Part shown: positions 22,576 through 30,565 of the stretch, one piece after another
How the letters are laid out: every line of letters begins with the position of its first letter
How positions within the stretch are numbered: the first letter of the stretch is position 1
DNA from: Streptomyces fumigatiscleroticus
GTDB taxonomy: Bacteria > Actinomycetota > Actinomycetes > Streptomycetales > Streptomycetaceae
Length of the DNA stretch: 32,300 bases
Assembly (NCBI RefSeq): GCF_014647975.1
Contig: NZ_BMQF01000039.1
Location: 1-32,300, forward strand
Reading direction: 5' to 3'
Made by a program: the position numbers and the translations under genes
Notes under the pieces: model-generated
The model's database searches: none
What the model saw: the letters and a program-made list of their open reading frames with translations, nothing else
What the model was told of the DNA's origin: nothing

Positions 22576-25301
22576 GCAGCCGCGGTGGTGCGCAGCAGCC
22601 GCCCCAGAGCGGCCCGCGAGGTGACCCCGAGCCGGGGAAAGATACGGTGCAGACGACCGCTGACCGTACGGTGCGACAGATACAGCCTCTCGCCTATCTC
22701 CCGGTTGGTCATGCCTTCCGCGACCATGAGCGCGATCTGTAGTTCCTGCGGGCTGAGCAGCTCCCGCGCGTTCGGCGTCCGCTCGGGGCTCGCCTCTCCC
22801 GACGCGCGCAGCTCCTTCCTGGCCCGCTCGGCGAAGACGACCGCGCCCAGCGCGTCGAAGGCGTCCCGGGCGTCCCGCAGCGGAGTGCGGGCCTGCGCCT
22901 CCCGCCGTCTGCGGCGCAGCCACTCCCCGTAGGCGAGCTGGGTGCGCGCCCGGGCGAACGGCCACCGCGTCAGATCGGCGCCGAGCGCCTGGCGGAAGAG
23001 CTCTTCGGCGTCGGCGTCCTCCTCGGCCAAGACGGCACGGGCGAACCGGAGTCCGATGTGCAGGGCGGTGGCGGGCGTGACGGCGGCGGCCTCCTCCGCG
23101 CGCCGCACCATCTCTTGGACCTCGTCGGCACGGTGGGCCCGCTGCGCCGTGTCGACGAGGTCGATCAGACCGTAGTGGCCCAGCACCGGATGGAACGCGG
23201 CGGCCGACGGATCGTGCACATGACGCAGCTGGTCCAGGGCTTCGTCGAAGCGGTCCCGTGCGGCGGCGACGTGCGCCAGAGCCGTCCGGGCCGTGGCGAG
23301 CACCGGGCGGGCGCGCAGCGCGGCGCCGAGGTCGACGGCCTCCCGGGCACGGCTCGCGGCCTCGTCGAGCCGCCCGCCGAAGGCGGCGACGAGCGCCTGG
23401 GCGGCCCGGGAGCTCGCATACAGCAACGGCTGGCCGGTCTCCTGGCACAGGCGGACGGCCTCGGCCGCCGAGGGGCCGGCCACCGTCGGATCGCACAGCA
23501 GGGCCGAACTCCAGGCACGGACGGCCAGGGCCTTGGCCAGCGAACCCTGCCGGCCCTGCGCCCGCAGACCGGGCAGGGCTGCCGCGGAGAAGCTCGCGGC
23601 CAGTTCGAACGATCCCGTCAGCAGGGCGGCGGTCCCCAGCAGCCGGTCCGCGGTCGCGTCCCCGCCGGGATGCGCCGCCCAGTACTCCAGCCGCGCCGCG
23701 ACCCGCTCGCCGCAGGACACCGGTGCGGCGGCGGCGAGGACGGCGAGGGCCGGCGGCCCGTCGTCGTCCGCCAGCCGCTGGGCCGCTTCGGCCACCCGCG
23801 GCCCGGCGTCGCCCCCGCTCCCCGACCAGAAGCAGCGCTGGGCCGCGGCCCACAGCACCCGCAGGGCGAGTCCGCCCTCGCCCTCGGCGGCCACCCGCTC
23901 GGCCAGAGCGATGAGCGCCACGACGTCCGGACCGTTGCCCTCCGCGTTCTCCTCGAGCCGGTCGGACAGCCACCGCGCCCGGGCCTTCTGCCGCGCGGAC
24001 AGCGGGTGCGCGCGGGCCCGGTGCAGCAGCCGTGCCACCTCTTCGTGCTGGCCCGTCTCCAGCGCGAGGGCGGTCGCCCGCAGCAGCGGCTCGGCCCGGT
24101 CCCGCGCGCGGACACCGCCCGGTGCCGTCCCCTCGCCGGCCGCCACCTCCGACAGGAAGGTGTCACGGTGCTCGATACGTTCGGTGACCGCCTCCACCAG
24201 CAGGGCCACGGAGTCGTCCGACCGATGCCGCGCCGTCTCGCCGGGACGCTCCGGGCGCTCACCGAAGCCGGCCCGGTCCGACGCCAGCGCCTCCCGCACG
24301 CGCCGGAGCGCGGACCGGTCCGCCCCGGACAGCACCGCCGTACGGACGAGGGGGTGGCGGAAGCGCAGCCGTCCCTTCTCCAGGGCCACGAGCCGGGTGC
24401 GCACGGCCGGCGCGAGGTCCTCCGGGTGCGCGGCCTCGCCGGTGATCACCTGAGCGGCGTCGAGGAGCGCGGAACTGGCCCCGTCCGTGTGGACGGCCGC
24501 GATCAGGAGCAGCAGACGGGTGCGCGGCGGCAACGAGGCGAGCCGGGTGCGCAGGGTCTGCTCCGAACGGGCCGCATCGGCCGGCCAGACGACGGCCGCC
24601 GCCTCTCCGCAGGCCTCACCGGCGATACGGGTCAGCCTGGTCAGGGCGAGGGGGTTGCCCCCGGCCTCGGCGAGCACCCGCTCGCGAAGCCCCGCCGGGA
24701 GATCGGGGGCCAGCCCGTGCACCACGGTCTCCGCGTCGACCGCGTCGAGCGGTCCCAGACGCAGCACGGGCAGCCCGGCCGACTCCAGGGGGGTGCGATA
24801 ACCCTCACGCATCGCCGCCAGGAGCACGAGGGGTTCCCCGGCGAGGCGGCGGGCCACGAAGCCCAGGACGGCCGAGCTGGCCTCGTCCAGGCGGTGCGCG
24901 TCCTCCACCACCATCAGGACCGGGCGGTGTGCGGCGGCCTCCGCCAGGAGGTTGAGCGCGGCGAGGGCCACCGCGAAGGGGTCGTGCGTGCCCGTCTCCG
25001 ACGGGCCGCCGACCGCGGCGAGGAGATCGCGCTGCTGTGCGGGCAGCCGGTCGCGGACCGCCCGTACGGGCAGCAGCAGCCGGCGCAGTCCCGCGAAGGG
25101 CGGCGGCGAGCCGCCCTCCGGAACGACGGCGGTGAGCACCCGTACGGTGTCGTCGATGCCCGTCAGGGCGTGGTCGAGCAAGGCGCTCTTGCCGATCCCC
25201 GGCTCCCCCACCACCGTCAGGGCTCCACCGGCCCCGGTGCTCAGCCGGCCGAGGAGGGTCTGGACGCCGGCCATCTCCTGATCACGCCCGATGAGTACCA
25301 C
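22434..25301 (-). CDS. LAL-type LuxR regulator (LAL-B)
   Basis: This LuxR-family ATPase has about 955 aa. Starting at GTG 25301 gives MVLIGRDQEM, the usual opening of this family; GTG 25343 is also in frame but has no ribosome site. Walker A GEPGIGKS is at about 32-39 and Walker B is in PVLMVVEDAH. A long helical middle is followed by the DNA-binding domain (LSPQELQIALMVAEGMTNRE, then LYLSHRTVSGRLHRIFPRLG). About 45 extra residues follow, translated across the amidohydrolase 3' end; relatives usually end soon after the HTH. It is paralogous to LAL-C just upstream on the same strand. Confidence 0.92.
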   Translation of the reverse strand: MVLIGRDQEMAGVQTLLGRLSTGAGGALTVVGEPGIGKSALLDHALTGIDDTVRVLTAVVPEGGSPPPFAGLRRLLLPVRAVRDRLPAQQRDLLAAVGGPSETGTHDPFAVALAALNLLAEAAAHRPVLMVVEDAHRLDEASSAVLGFVARRLAGEPLVLLAAMREGYRTPLESAGLPVLRLGPLDAVDAETVVHGLAPDLPAGLRERVLAEAGGNPLALTRLTRIAGEACGEAAAVVWPADAARSEQTLRTRLASLPPRTRLLLLIAAVHTDGASSALLDAAQVITGEAAHPEDLAPAVRTRLVALEKGRLRFRHPLVRTAVLSGADRSALRRVREALASDRAGFGERPERPGETARHRSDDSVALLVEAVTERIEHRDTFLSEVAAGEGTAPGGVRARDRAEPLLRATALALETGQHEEVARLLHRARAHPLSARQKARARWLSDRLEENAEGNGPDVVALIALAERVAAEGEGGLALRVLWAAAQRCFWSGSGGDAGPRVAEAAQRLADDDGPPALAVLAAAAPVSCGERVAARLEYWAAHPGGDATADRLLGTAALLTGSFELAASFSAAALPGLRAQGRQGSLAKALAVRAWSSALLCDPTVAGPSAAEAVRLCQETGQPLLYASSRAAQALVAAFGGRLDEAASRAREAVDLGAALRARPVLATARTALAHVAAARDRFDEALDQLRHVHDPSAAAFHPVLGHYGLIDLVDTAQRAHRADEVQEMVRRAEEAAAVTPATALHIGLRFARAVLAEEDADAEELFRQALGADLTRWPFARARTQLAYGEWLRRRRREAQARTPLRDARDAFDALGAVVFAERARKELRASGEASPERTPNARELLSPQELQIALMVAEGMTNREIGERLYLSHRTVSGRLHRIFPRLGVTSRAALGRLLRTTAAAQGRSVSPGSSRAALRVVSPRQLPPGGWSAASTEATWAAVPAAGVQQ

Positions 25302-25456
25302 TGCGCTTGCTCTCACACCTCTGACCTGCACGGATGAGTTCACGCCGCCGGGCGCGGGCCGCCCCGGCAGCCTGCGCGCCGTGCGCGTCGGGACGTGACG
25401 TTACGGCCGTGGCCCGGCCGCGCGCGTGCGTCAGATGACGTACTCTCGCCCGCGGC

Positions 25457-28204
25457 TCAGGCGGACGGAGGGAAGAAGGCCGTCAGTTCCGCCCGGGAGG
25501 TGACGCCCAGTTTGGGGAAGACCCGGTGCAGGTGGGTGCTGACGGTGCGGTGGGACAGATACAGCCGCTGCCCGATCTCCCGGTTCGTCAGTCCCTCGGC
25601 CGCCATCTGCGCTATCTGGAGCTCCTGCGGGGTCAGCCGGTCCCGCGCGTCCGGTTCGCGCCGCCGGCTGGTCTCGCCGGACGCGAGCAGCTCCCGGCGG
25701 GCGCGTTCGCTCCACGGCACGGTGCCCAGCTCGTCGAAGGCCTCCCGGGCCTCCCGCAGCTCGCCGCGGGAGTCCGTCACGCGCCGCTGACGGCGCAGCC
25801 ACTGCCCGTACGCCAGCCGCACCCGCGCCCGGTCGAACGCCCCGCCCCCGTCCGCGTCCAGCGCCCGCCGGAAGTGCTCCTCGGCGTCCTCGGCGTCCGC
25901 GGCGCCGGCCAGTGCCGCGCGGGCGTACCGCAGGCCGCTGTGGAGTGCGGGCGACGGGCTGCGGGCGCCGGCCTCCTCCATCTCGTCGATCACCTGGCGG
26001 ACCCGGTCGGTGGCACCACTGTGCACGGCCGCGTCGGCCAGCTCGACCAGGGCGTAGCAGCGCAGCGCCGGCTGGTGTGCGGGGTCCTTCGGATCGTGCA
26101 TCCGCAGCAGATGCGCGCAGGCCTCGTCGTAGCGGCCCGCTGCCATCGCCGCGAGTCCGCGGGCGAGCTGGGCGGTGGCGAGGACCGGCCGGGCGGCGAC
26201 GGGCAGTCCGATGCGTTCGGCCTCGGCCGCCAGCTCCAGGGCGCTGTCGTACCGTCCCTGGAGAGCCGCGGTCCGGGCCTCGGTGGCGACGTTGAGCCCG
26301 TACAGATAGGTCTGTCCGGTTTCCCGCGCCAGACGGCTGGCCTCCTGCGCCACGGGGATGGTCGAGCTCAGGGCGGCCAGGTGCGCCCCGCTCCAGGCCT
26401 GCGCCCCCAGCGCGCGGGCGAGCAGCCCGAGGCGGCCCTGGGAGCGCAGCCCCGGAACGGAGACCTTCGACAGCTCCTCCGCCAGTTCCAGATCACCGAC
26501 CAGGACGGCCGCGCTGCCGACCAGCCGGTCGGCGCGGGCGTCCCCCGCGGTCCGCCGGGCCGCGTCGCGCAGATGGGTGAGCACGCGGCGACCCGACAGG
26601 ACGGGCTGCGCGTAGGCGAGGATCGCCAGGATGCGCGGGTCGTCGTCGGGAAAGGGCAGATCGTCGGCGAGCGTGACGATGTCCTGCCGGGCCTGCGGGC
26701 CGGGATCGGACCAGAAGCAGCGCAGGGCGGAACTCCACAGGATGCGCACGGCGAGTTCGGGGTCGTCCTGGTCCAGGACGCTCCGGGCCAGCCGGGTCAG
26801 GGAGGACGTGCCCTCGGACGCGTCGCGCATGCCGTCCTCGAGACCTCCCTTGATCCATTGCAGCCGGGCCCGCTGCTGCGGGGTCGTGGCCCAGGGCGTG
26901 GCCGCCTCCAGCAGGCGGGAGACGAGGTGCTGTTGCCCGGTGTCCACGGCCTGGTCGGCGGCCTTCAGCAGCCGCTCGGCACGCAGGGCCGGCTCCGTGC
27001 TCAGACGGGCGGACTGTTCCAGGGCCAGGACGGAGTCGGCCGCGCCGCCCCGGCGGTAGGCGCGGCCGGCGGCCTGCTCCAGCCGGGTCGCCAGCCGCTC
27101 GTCCGGCCGTTCGGCGGCTGCCGCCGCATGCCAGGCCTGGCGGTCGGAGTCGGCAGGCAGACAGCGCGCCAGGGCGGCATGGGCGGACCTGCGCAGGGCC
27201 GTCGAGGCACCCTGCCGGATGGCCGACCGCATCAGCGGATGCCGGAAGAGCACGGTGTCGCCGGAGACTTCGACGAGGCGGGCCGCGGCCGCCGGGGCCA
27301 GGTCGGAGGCCCGGGCCGGCCGGGCGCGGTCCAGGGACGCCGCGCGCAGGATCTCCTCGAGGGAGGAGCCGTCGTCGCACGCGGCCGTCAGCAGGATGTG
27401 GCGGGTCATGGCGGGCAGCGTGTGCAGTCGTGCGGTGAAGGCGTCCTGGAGGCGCCGGGACATCGGGGTCCAGGAGCCGTCCGGGGAGAGGGACTCGGCG
27501 AGGCCGGTGCTGTCGCTGGACAGTTCGGTGAGCGCCAGGGGATTGCCCGCGGCCTCCTGGAGCAGCCGGTGGCGGACCGGCCGCTCCAGGCCCGGCGCGT
27601 GTGTGTCCAGCAACTGCGCCGACGCCTGTGCGGAAAGCGGTCCCACGGCCAGGTCGGGTACGTCGGCGGCGCTCAGGTGCGAGGGATAGCCGTCCCGCAT
27701 GGCGGCCAGCAGCAGAATGGGCTCCGACTCCAGTCGCCGGGCCAGGAAGACGAGGACTTCGGCGCTGGCGCCGTCCACCCAGTGGACGTCGTCGACGACG
27801 AGCAGGAGGGGCGAGCTGGCGGCGGCACGGGCCAGCAGTTCCAGCACGGCGAGGGCGACCAGGTAGAGGTCGGGGACGGGAGCGTCCGTGGTGCCCAGGG
27901 CGGCGCGCAGGGCGGACTGCTGCTCCGCGGGCAGTTCGTCGATGAGACCACGGAGCGGGAAGATCAGCTGGTGCACTCCGGCGAAGGGCAGCAGGGCCTC
28001 GGATTCCACCCCGACGGTGGTGACGACGCGGACGCCACGGCGTGCCGCTTCCTGCGCGGCGTCGTTCAGCAGCGCGGTCTTCCCGATTCCCGGCTCACCG
28101 TGCACCAGGACGGCCCCGCCGCGCCGGGGGAGCTCCTCCGTCCGGCTGCGCAGATACGCGCTCTCCGCGTCCCGGCCGAACAGCGTACCGACGTGTGAGA
28201 GCAC
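25457..28204 (-). CDS. LAL-type LuxR regulator (LAL-C)
   Basis: This LuxR-family ATPase has 915 aa. GTG 28204 has GGAGG 8 nt upstream, while GTG 28213 overlaps that site and the open frame to 28360 has none. Walker A GEPGIGKT is at 36-43 and Walker B in LLLVVDDVHWVD. The helical middle contains ILWSSALRCFWSD, whose counterpart in LAL-B is VLWAAAQRCFWSG. The C-terminal HTH is LTPQELQIAQMAAEGLTNRE, then LYLSHRTVSTHLHRVFPKLG, and the protein ends close after it, as is normal. LAL-B begins 155 nt downstream, so the two may be co-transcribed. The signal and targets are unknown. Confidence 0.93.
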   Translation of the reverse strand: MLSHVGTLFGRDAESAYLRSRTEELPRRGGAVLVHGEPGIGKTALLNDAAQEAARRGVRVVTTVGVESEALLPFAGVHQLIFPLRGLIDELPAEQQSALRAALGTTDAPVPDLYLVALAVLELLARAAASSPLLLVVDDVHWVDGASAEVLVFLARRLESEPILLLAAMRDGYPSHLSAADVPDLAVGPLSAQASAQLLDTHAPGLERPVRHRLLQEAAGNPLALTELSSDSTGLAESLSPDGSWTPMSRRLQDAFTARLHTLPAMTRHILLTAACDDGSSLEEILRAASLDRARPARASDLAPAAAARLVEVSGDTVLFRHPLMRSAIRQGASTALRRSAHAALARCLPADSDRQAWHAAAAAERPDERLATRLEQAAGRAYRRGGAADSVLALEQSARLSTEPALRAERLLKAADQAVDTGQQHLVSRLLEAATPWATTPQQRARLQWIKGGLEDGMRDASEGTSSLTRLARSVLDQDDPELAVRILWSSALRCFWSDPGPQARQDIVTLADDLPFPDDDPRILAILAYAQPVLSGRRVLTHLRDAARRTAGDARADRLVGSAAVLVGDLELAEELSKVSVPGLRSQGRLGLLARALGAQAWSGAHLAALSSTIPVAQEASRLARETGQTYLYGLNVATEARTAALQGRYDSALELAAEAERIGLPVAARPVLATAQLARGLAAMAAGRYDEACAHLLRMHDPKDPAHQPALRCYALVELADAAVHSGATDRVRQVIDEMEEAGARSPSPALHSGLRYARAALAGAADAEDAEEHFRRALDADGGGAFDRARVRLAYGQWLRRQRRVTDSRGELREAREAFDELGTVPWSERARRELLASGETSRRREPDARDRLTPQELQIAQMAAEGLTNREIGQRLYLSHRTVSTHLHRVFPKLGVTSRAELTAFFPPSA

Positions 28205-28514
28205 CGCCCGCACCTCCAGGGACAACGTGGGTGGGAAACGGGTTCCGCGGGATGTGAGGACGCCTGGGACCGCTTCGGCAACAGTACTGCACGGGATCAC
28301 CCGTCCGACTTCGGGTGGGCGGGAAGGAGACCGACGGCCACGTGAGGGCGAGGGCCCCACGGCCTCAGCGTCGTAGTTCAGTTCAGGTGGACGGCATGCC
28401 GGCCACTATGTGTTAGACCATGTCATGTCAGTGAGAGTGAAGGTGGCTGAGGTGGACATCAGCCGTTGATCCCATATGAGGCCCGCGGCCACGCCGCGCA
28501 CCACGGAGGACACC
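28205..28514. promoter_or_regulatory. Divergent region between LAL-C and the half NAD kinase
   Basis: About 300 nt hold the promoters of LAL-C and of the NAD-kinase fragment. An AT-richer patch at 28400-28450 contains ATGTCATGTCAGTG-type short repeats. No clear operator is seen. Confidence 0.35.
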
Positions 28515-28550
28515 ATGCCCGTCTGCCCGCGCCCCGCGTCCGCCCGGTGA
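28515..28550 (+). CDS. Possible 11-codon ORF coupled to the NAD-kinase fragment
   Basis: ATG 28515 has GGAGGA just upstream and opens an 11-codon frame (MPVCPRPASAR). It ends at TGA 28548-28550, overlapping the GTG start 28547 of the next ORF (GTGA). Either it is a leader peptide that delivers ribosomes to the next start, or it is the frameshifted stump of the lost kinase N-terminus. Confidence 0.4.
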   Translation: MPVCPRPASAR

Positions 28551-29137
28551 CCAGCGAGTCACAGGGCTGGGGCGTCGCCCTGGACGTCACCGCGCTCAAC
28601 GACGTCGTCCTGGAGAAACTGGCCCGGGACCACCAGGTGAGCGTCGGCGTGTACGTCGCCGGCCGGCTGCTGGCCTCCTATTCGGCCGACGCCCTGGCCG
28701 TGGCCACGCCCACGGGCTCCACCGCGTACAGCTTCGCCGCCGGCGGCCCCGTCCTGTCACCCCACATGGACGCGGTCGTCTTCACGCCCATCGCCCCGCA
28801 CATGACGTTCAACCGCAGCATCGTCGCCGCGCCCGACGAACCCGTCGCCCTGCGGGTGCTGCCCCACTCCGGGCAGGCCGCGGTCAGCCTCGACGGCCAG
28901 CTGCGCGGCGTCCTCGATCCGGGGGACTGGATCGGCGTCTTCCGTTCCCCGGACCGGGTGCGGCTGATCCGGCTGCACCCCACCGACTTCTACGGGCGGC
29001 TGCGGGAACGATTCCGTCTCACCGACGCGCCCGCCACGGCACAGGACGGGCCGTCCGCGCCGTTCTTCCGGCCCGACACGCCCATCCCGCCCGACCTCGC
29101 CGGCATGCGGCTGCCTCCGTCGGCCGCTGCCCGCTGA
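28547..29137 (+). CDS. C-terminal half of an NAD kinase-like protein
   Basis: This is a 196-aa protein matching only the C-terminal domain of ATP-NAD kinases: ALNDVVLEKLARDHQVSVGV, then ATPTGSTAYSFAAGGPVLSP and TPIAPHMTFNRSIVAAP. The N-terminal domain with the GGDGT phosphate-binding motif, needed for catalysis, is missing; full enzymes are about 300 aa. GTG 28547 is coupled to an 11-codon ORF. The remaining half is open to its natural end with an intact NAD-binding motif, so it may still fold and bind dinucleotide, or it may be a recent remnant. The housekeeping NAD kinase must lie elsewhere. Confidence 0.75.
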   Translation: MTSESQGWGVALDVTALNDVVLEKLARDHQVSVGVYVAGRLLASYSADALAVATPTGSTAYSFAAGGPVLSPHMDAVVFTPIAPHMTFNRSIVAAPDEPVALRVLPHSGQAAVSLDGQLRGVLDPGDWIGVFRSPDRVRLIRLHPTDFYGRLRERFRLTDAPATAQDGPSAPFFRPDTPIPPDLAGMRLPPSAAAR

Positions 29138-29657
29138 CCGGCTCGCCGGCCGGCGAAGGTCACTCGGGCGAAGAGCGTTGCGGGCGCGTCCCCGCAGGTC
29201 GGCAGGGTGCCGTACGGACGCGTCCGGCCCAAAGGGCCGGGCGAGGCTCCACGTCCGCCCGGCGTACCGCCCAGCGCCGGGCGCCAGCAGCTCCGCCGCT
29301 GCTCCACCGGCCGCGCGGCACCGCGGTTCCCCGGGCCGGCACACCCGGCGCGGTGTCCTCGCCCGCACCGCGCCCAGCGCGGCGATCACACCGGTAGGCG
29401 TCCGGGGCGCATACGGCCACGAAGGCCGTGGAGTCACCGGCACGGGTGGCGTCGGCGTACGCGCGCCAAGGCAGCGCACCGCCCACCGCCGGGGCCGTAC
29501 CCGCCGGCCGGTTCCGTCGTGGACGGCATCGTCGGCCATGAGGCCGTTCCGCCAGGCCGCCCTGGCCGTGATGAGCCCGACGGGAGCGTCGGCGCACAGC
29601 GGCGGGCGCTCCGGGGCGGGCGCTCCGGGGCGGGTGCTCCACCGGCGCCGCCCGGGC
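29138..29657. other. Intergenic stretch of about 520 nt without a supported gene
   Basis: A 14-nt palindrome (29143-29156) follows the NAD-kinase fragment. On the minus strand, a readable piece (ALPWRAYADATRAGDSTAFV, about 29400-29480) lies in a frame without a start or ribosome site. The stretch is probably decayed coding DNA. A short GGGGCGGGCGCTCC direct repeat occurs around 29610-29640. Confidence 0.4.
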
Positions 29658-30458
29658 TCAGTCGGGCACGGTCAAGAGGTGGTACTCGGACACGGGCGTG
29701 AAGCCGAGACGCCGGTACAGCGGTTCGCCGGCCGCGCTGGCGCCGAGCGCGGCCAGCTCCGTCCCACGTTCCCGTCCGACCCGCAGCGCGGCCGCCGTCA
29801 GAGCTCCTCCCACGCCGCGCCGCCGGTGTGTCGCGGCCACGTGGACGAGGAAGATCCCGGCCACCTGGTGGGCCATGATGACCACGGTCGTACCGACCAC
29901 CCGACCGTCCAGCACCGCGGCGAGGCGCACGATGTCCGCGTTGTCCGCGCGCCGCGCCTCGATCCGCACCACGCCGGCCTCCAGGTCCGGCGCCACGCCC
30001 ATCGAGGCGCTGTAGGTGCGGACCAGTTCCGTCAGCAGGACGGGGTCCTCGACCCTCTCGACCCGCAGGCCGTCGACGGACGGCTGTGTCTCGTCCGTGC
30101 CGTCCAGCGGCCGGACCATCAAGGGCACGGTTCCGAGCGGGACGGCGCCGTACCGCTCGAGCGCTTCGGCGGTGCCCGCGGGACTGTCCGGGCCGGCCCA
30201 CCACCACCAGGGGACGCCCGTGAGCCGTGCCCGCGCGGTCGCCACGGCCTGCTCGACCCGGTCCAGCGAGCGCAGCCGTACCACACCGTTGAACTGGGGC
30301 TGGGCCAGGCCGCTGCGGTACAGGTCGAGTTCGCCCTCGCTGCTTTCCTGTTCGCCCCAGCCCATCAGGTACTGCCGGAAGCAGGCGGTCACGCGTGCCA
30401 TCGCCCCGCCGTCCAGCGGGACGTGGCCCCGCCCCGTGCCGTCCGGGCTGTCCTTCAT
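29658..30458 (-). CDS. GNAT-family N-acetyltransferase
   Basis: This 266-aa acetyl-CoA-dependent acetyltransferase has its GNAT domain in the C-terminal half: VHVAATHRRRGVGGALTAAA contains the R-x-x-G-x-G acetyl-CoA loop, followed by YRRLGFTPVSEYHLL. The N-terminal half (residues 1-120, with FRQYLMGWGEQESSEGELDL) is a separate domain, possibly a second degenerate GNAT fold. ATG 30458 has GAGGAG 6 nt upstream. The open frame up to 31436 is a shadow of the FUSC gene. It lies 107 nt downstream of the FUSC gene on the same strand, so co-transcription is possible. Confidence 0.88.
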   Translation of the reverse strand: MKDSPDGTGRGHVPLDGGAMARVTACFRQYLMGWGEQESSEGELDLYRSGLAQPQFNGVVRLRSLDRVEQAVATARARLTGVPWWWWAGPDSPAGTAEALERYGAVPLGTVPLMVRPLDGTDETQPSVDGLRVERVEDPVLLTELVRTYSASMGVAPDLEAGVVRIEARRADNADIVRLAAVLDGRVVGTTVVIMAHQVAGIFLVHVAATHRRRGVGGALTAAALRVGRERGTELAALGASAAGEPLYRRLGFTPVSEYHLLTVPD

Positions 30459-30487
30459 GCTCACTCCTCTGTCAGTGTTTCGTGCCG

Positions 30488-30538
30488 TTCGACGCGCCTC
30501 CACGGCGATGTGGGCGATGACCGCGCCGTCGAACAGGG
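30488..30538 (-). terminator. Imperfect hairpin between FUSC and GNAT genes
   Basis: GTTCGACGCGC near 30488-30498 pairs with GCGCCGTCGAAC near 30527-30538 (11 bp with a one-base bulge, long loop). It may be a partial terminator. A 33-codon frame (ATG 30562, minus) spans it but has no clear ribosome site. Confidence 0.3.
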
Positions 30539-30565
30539 CGCAGTCCGACCCGCCACCTTCATGTG

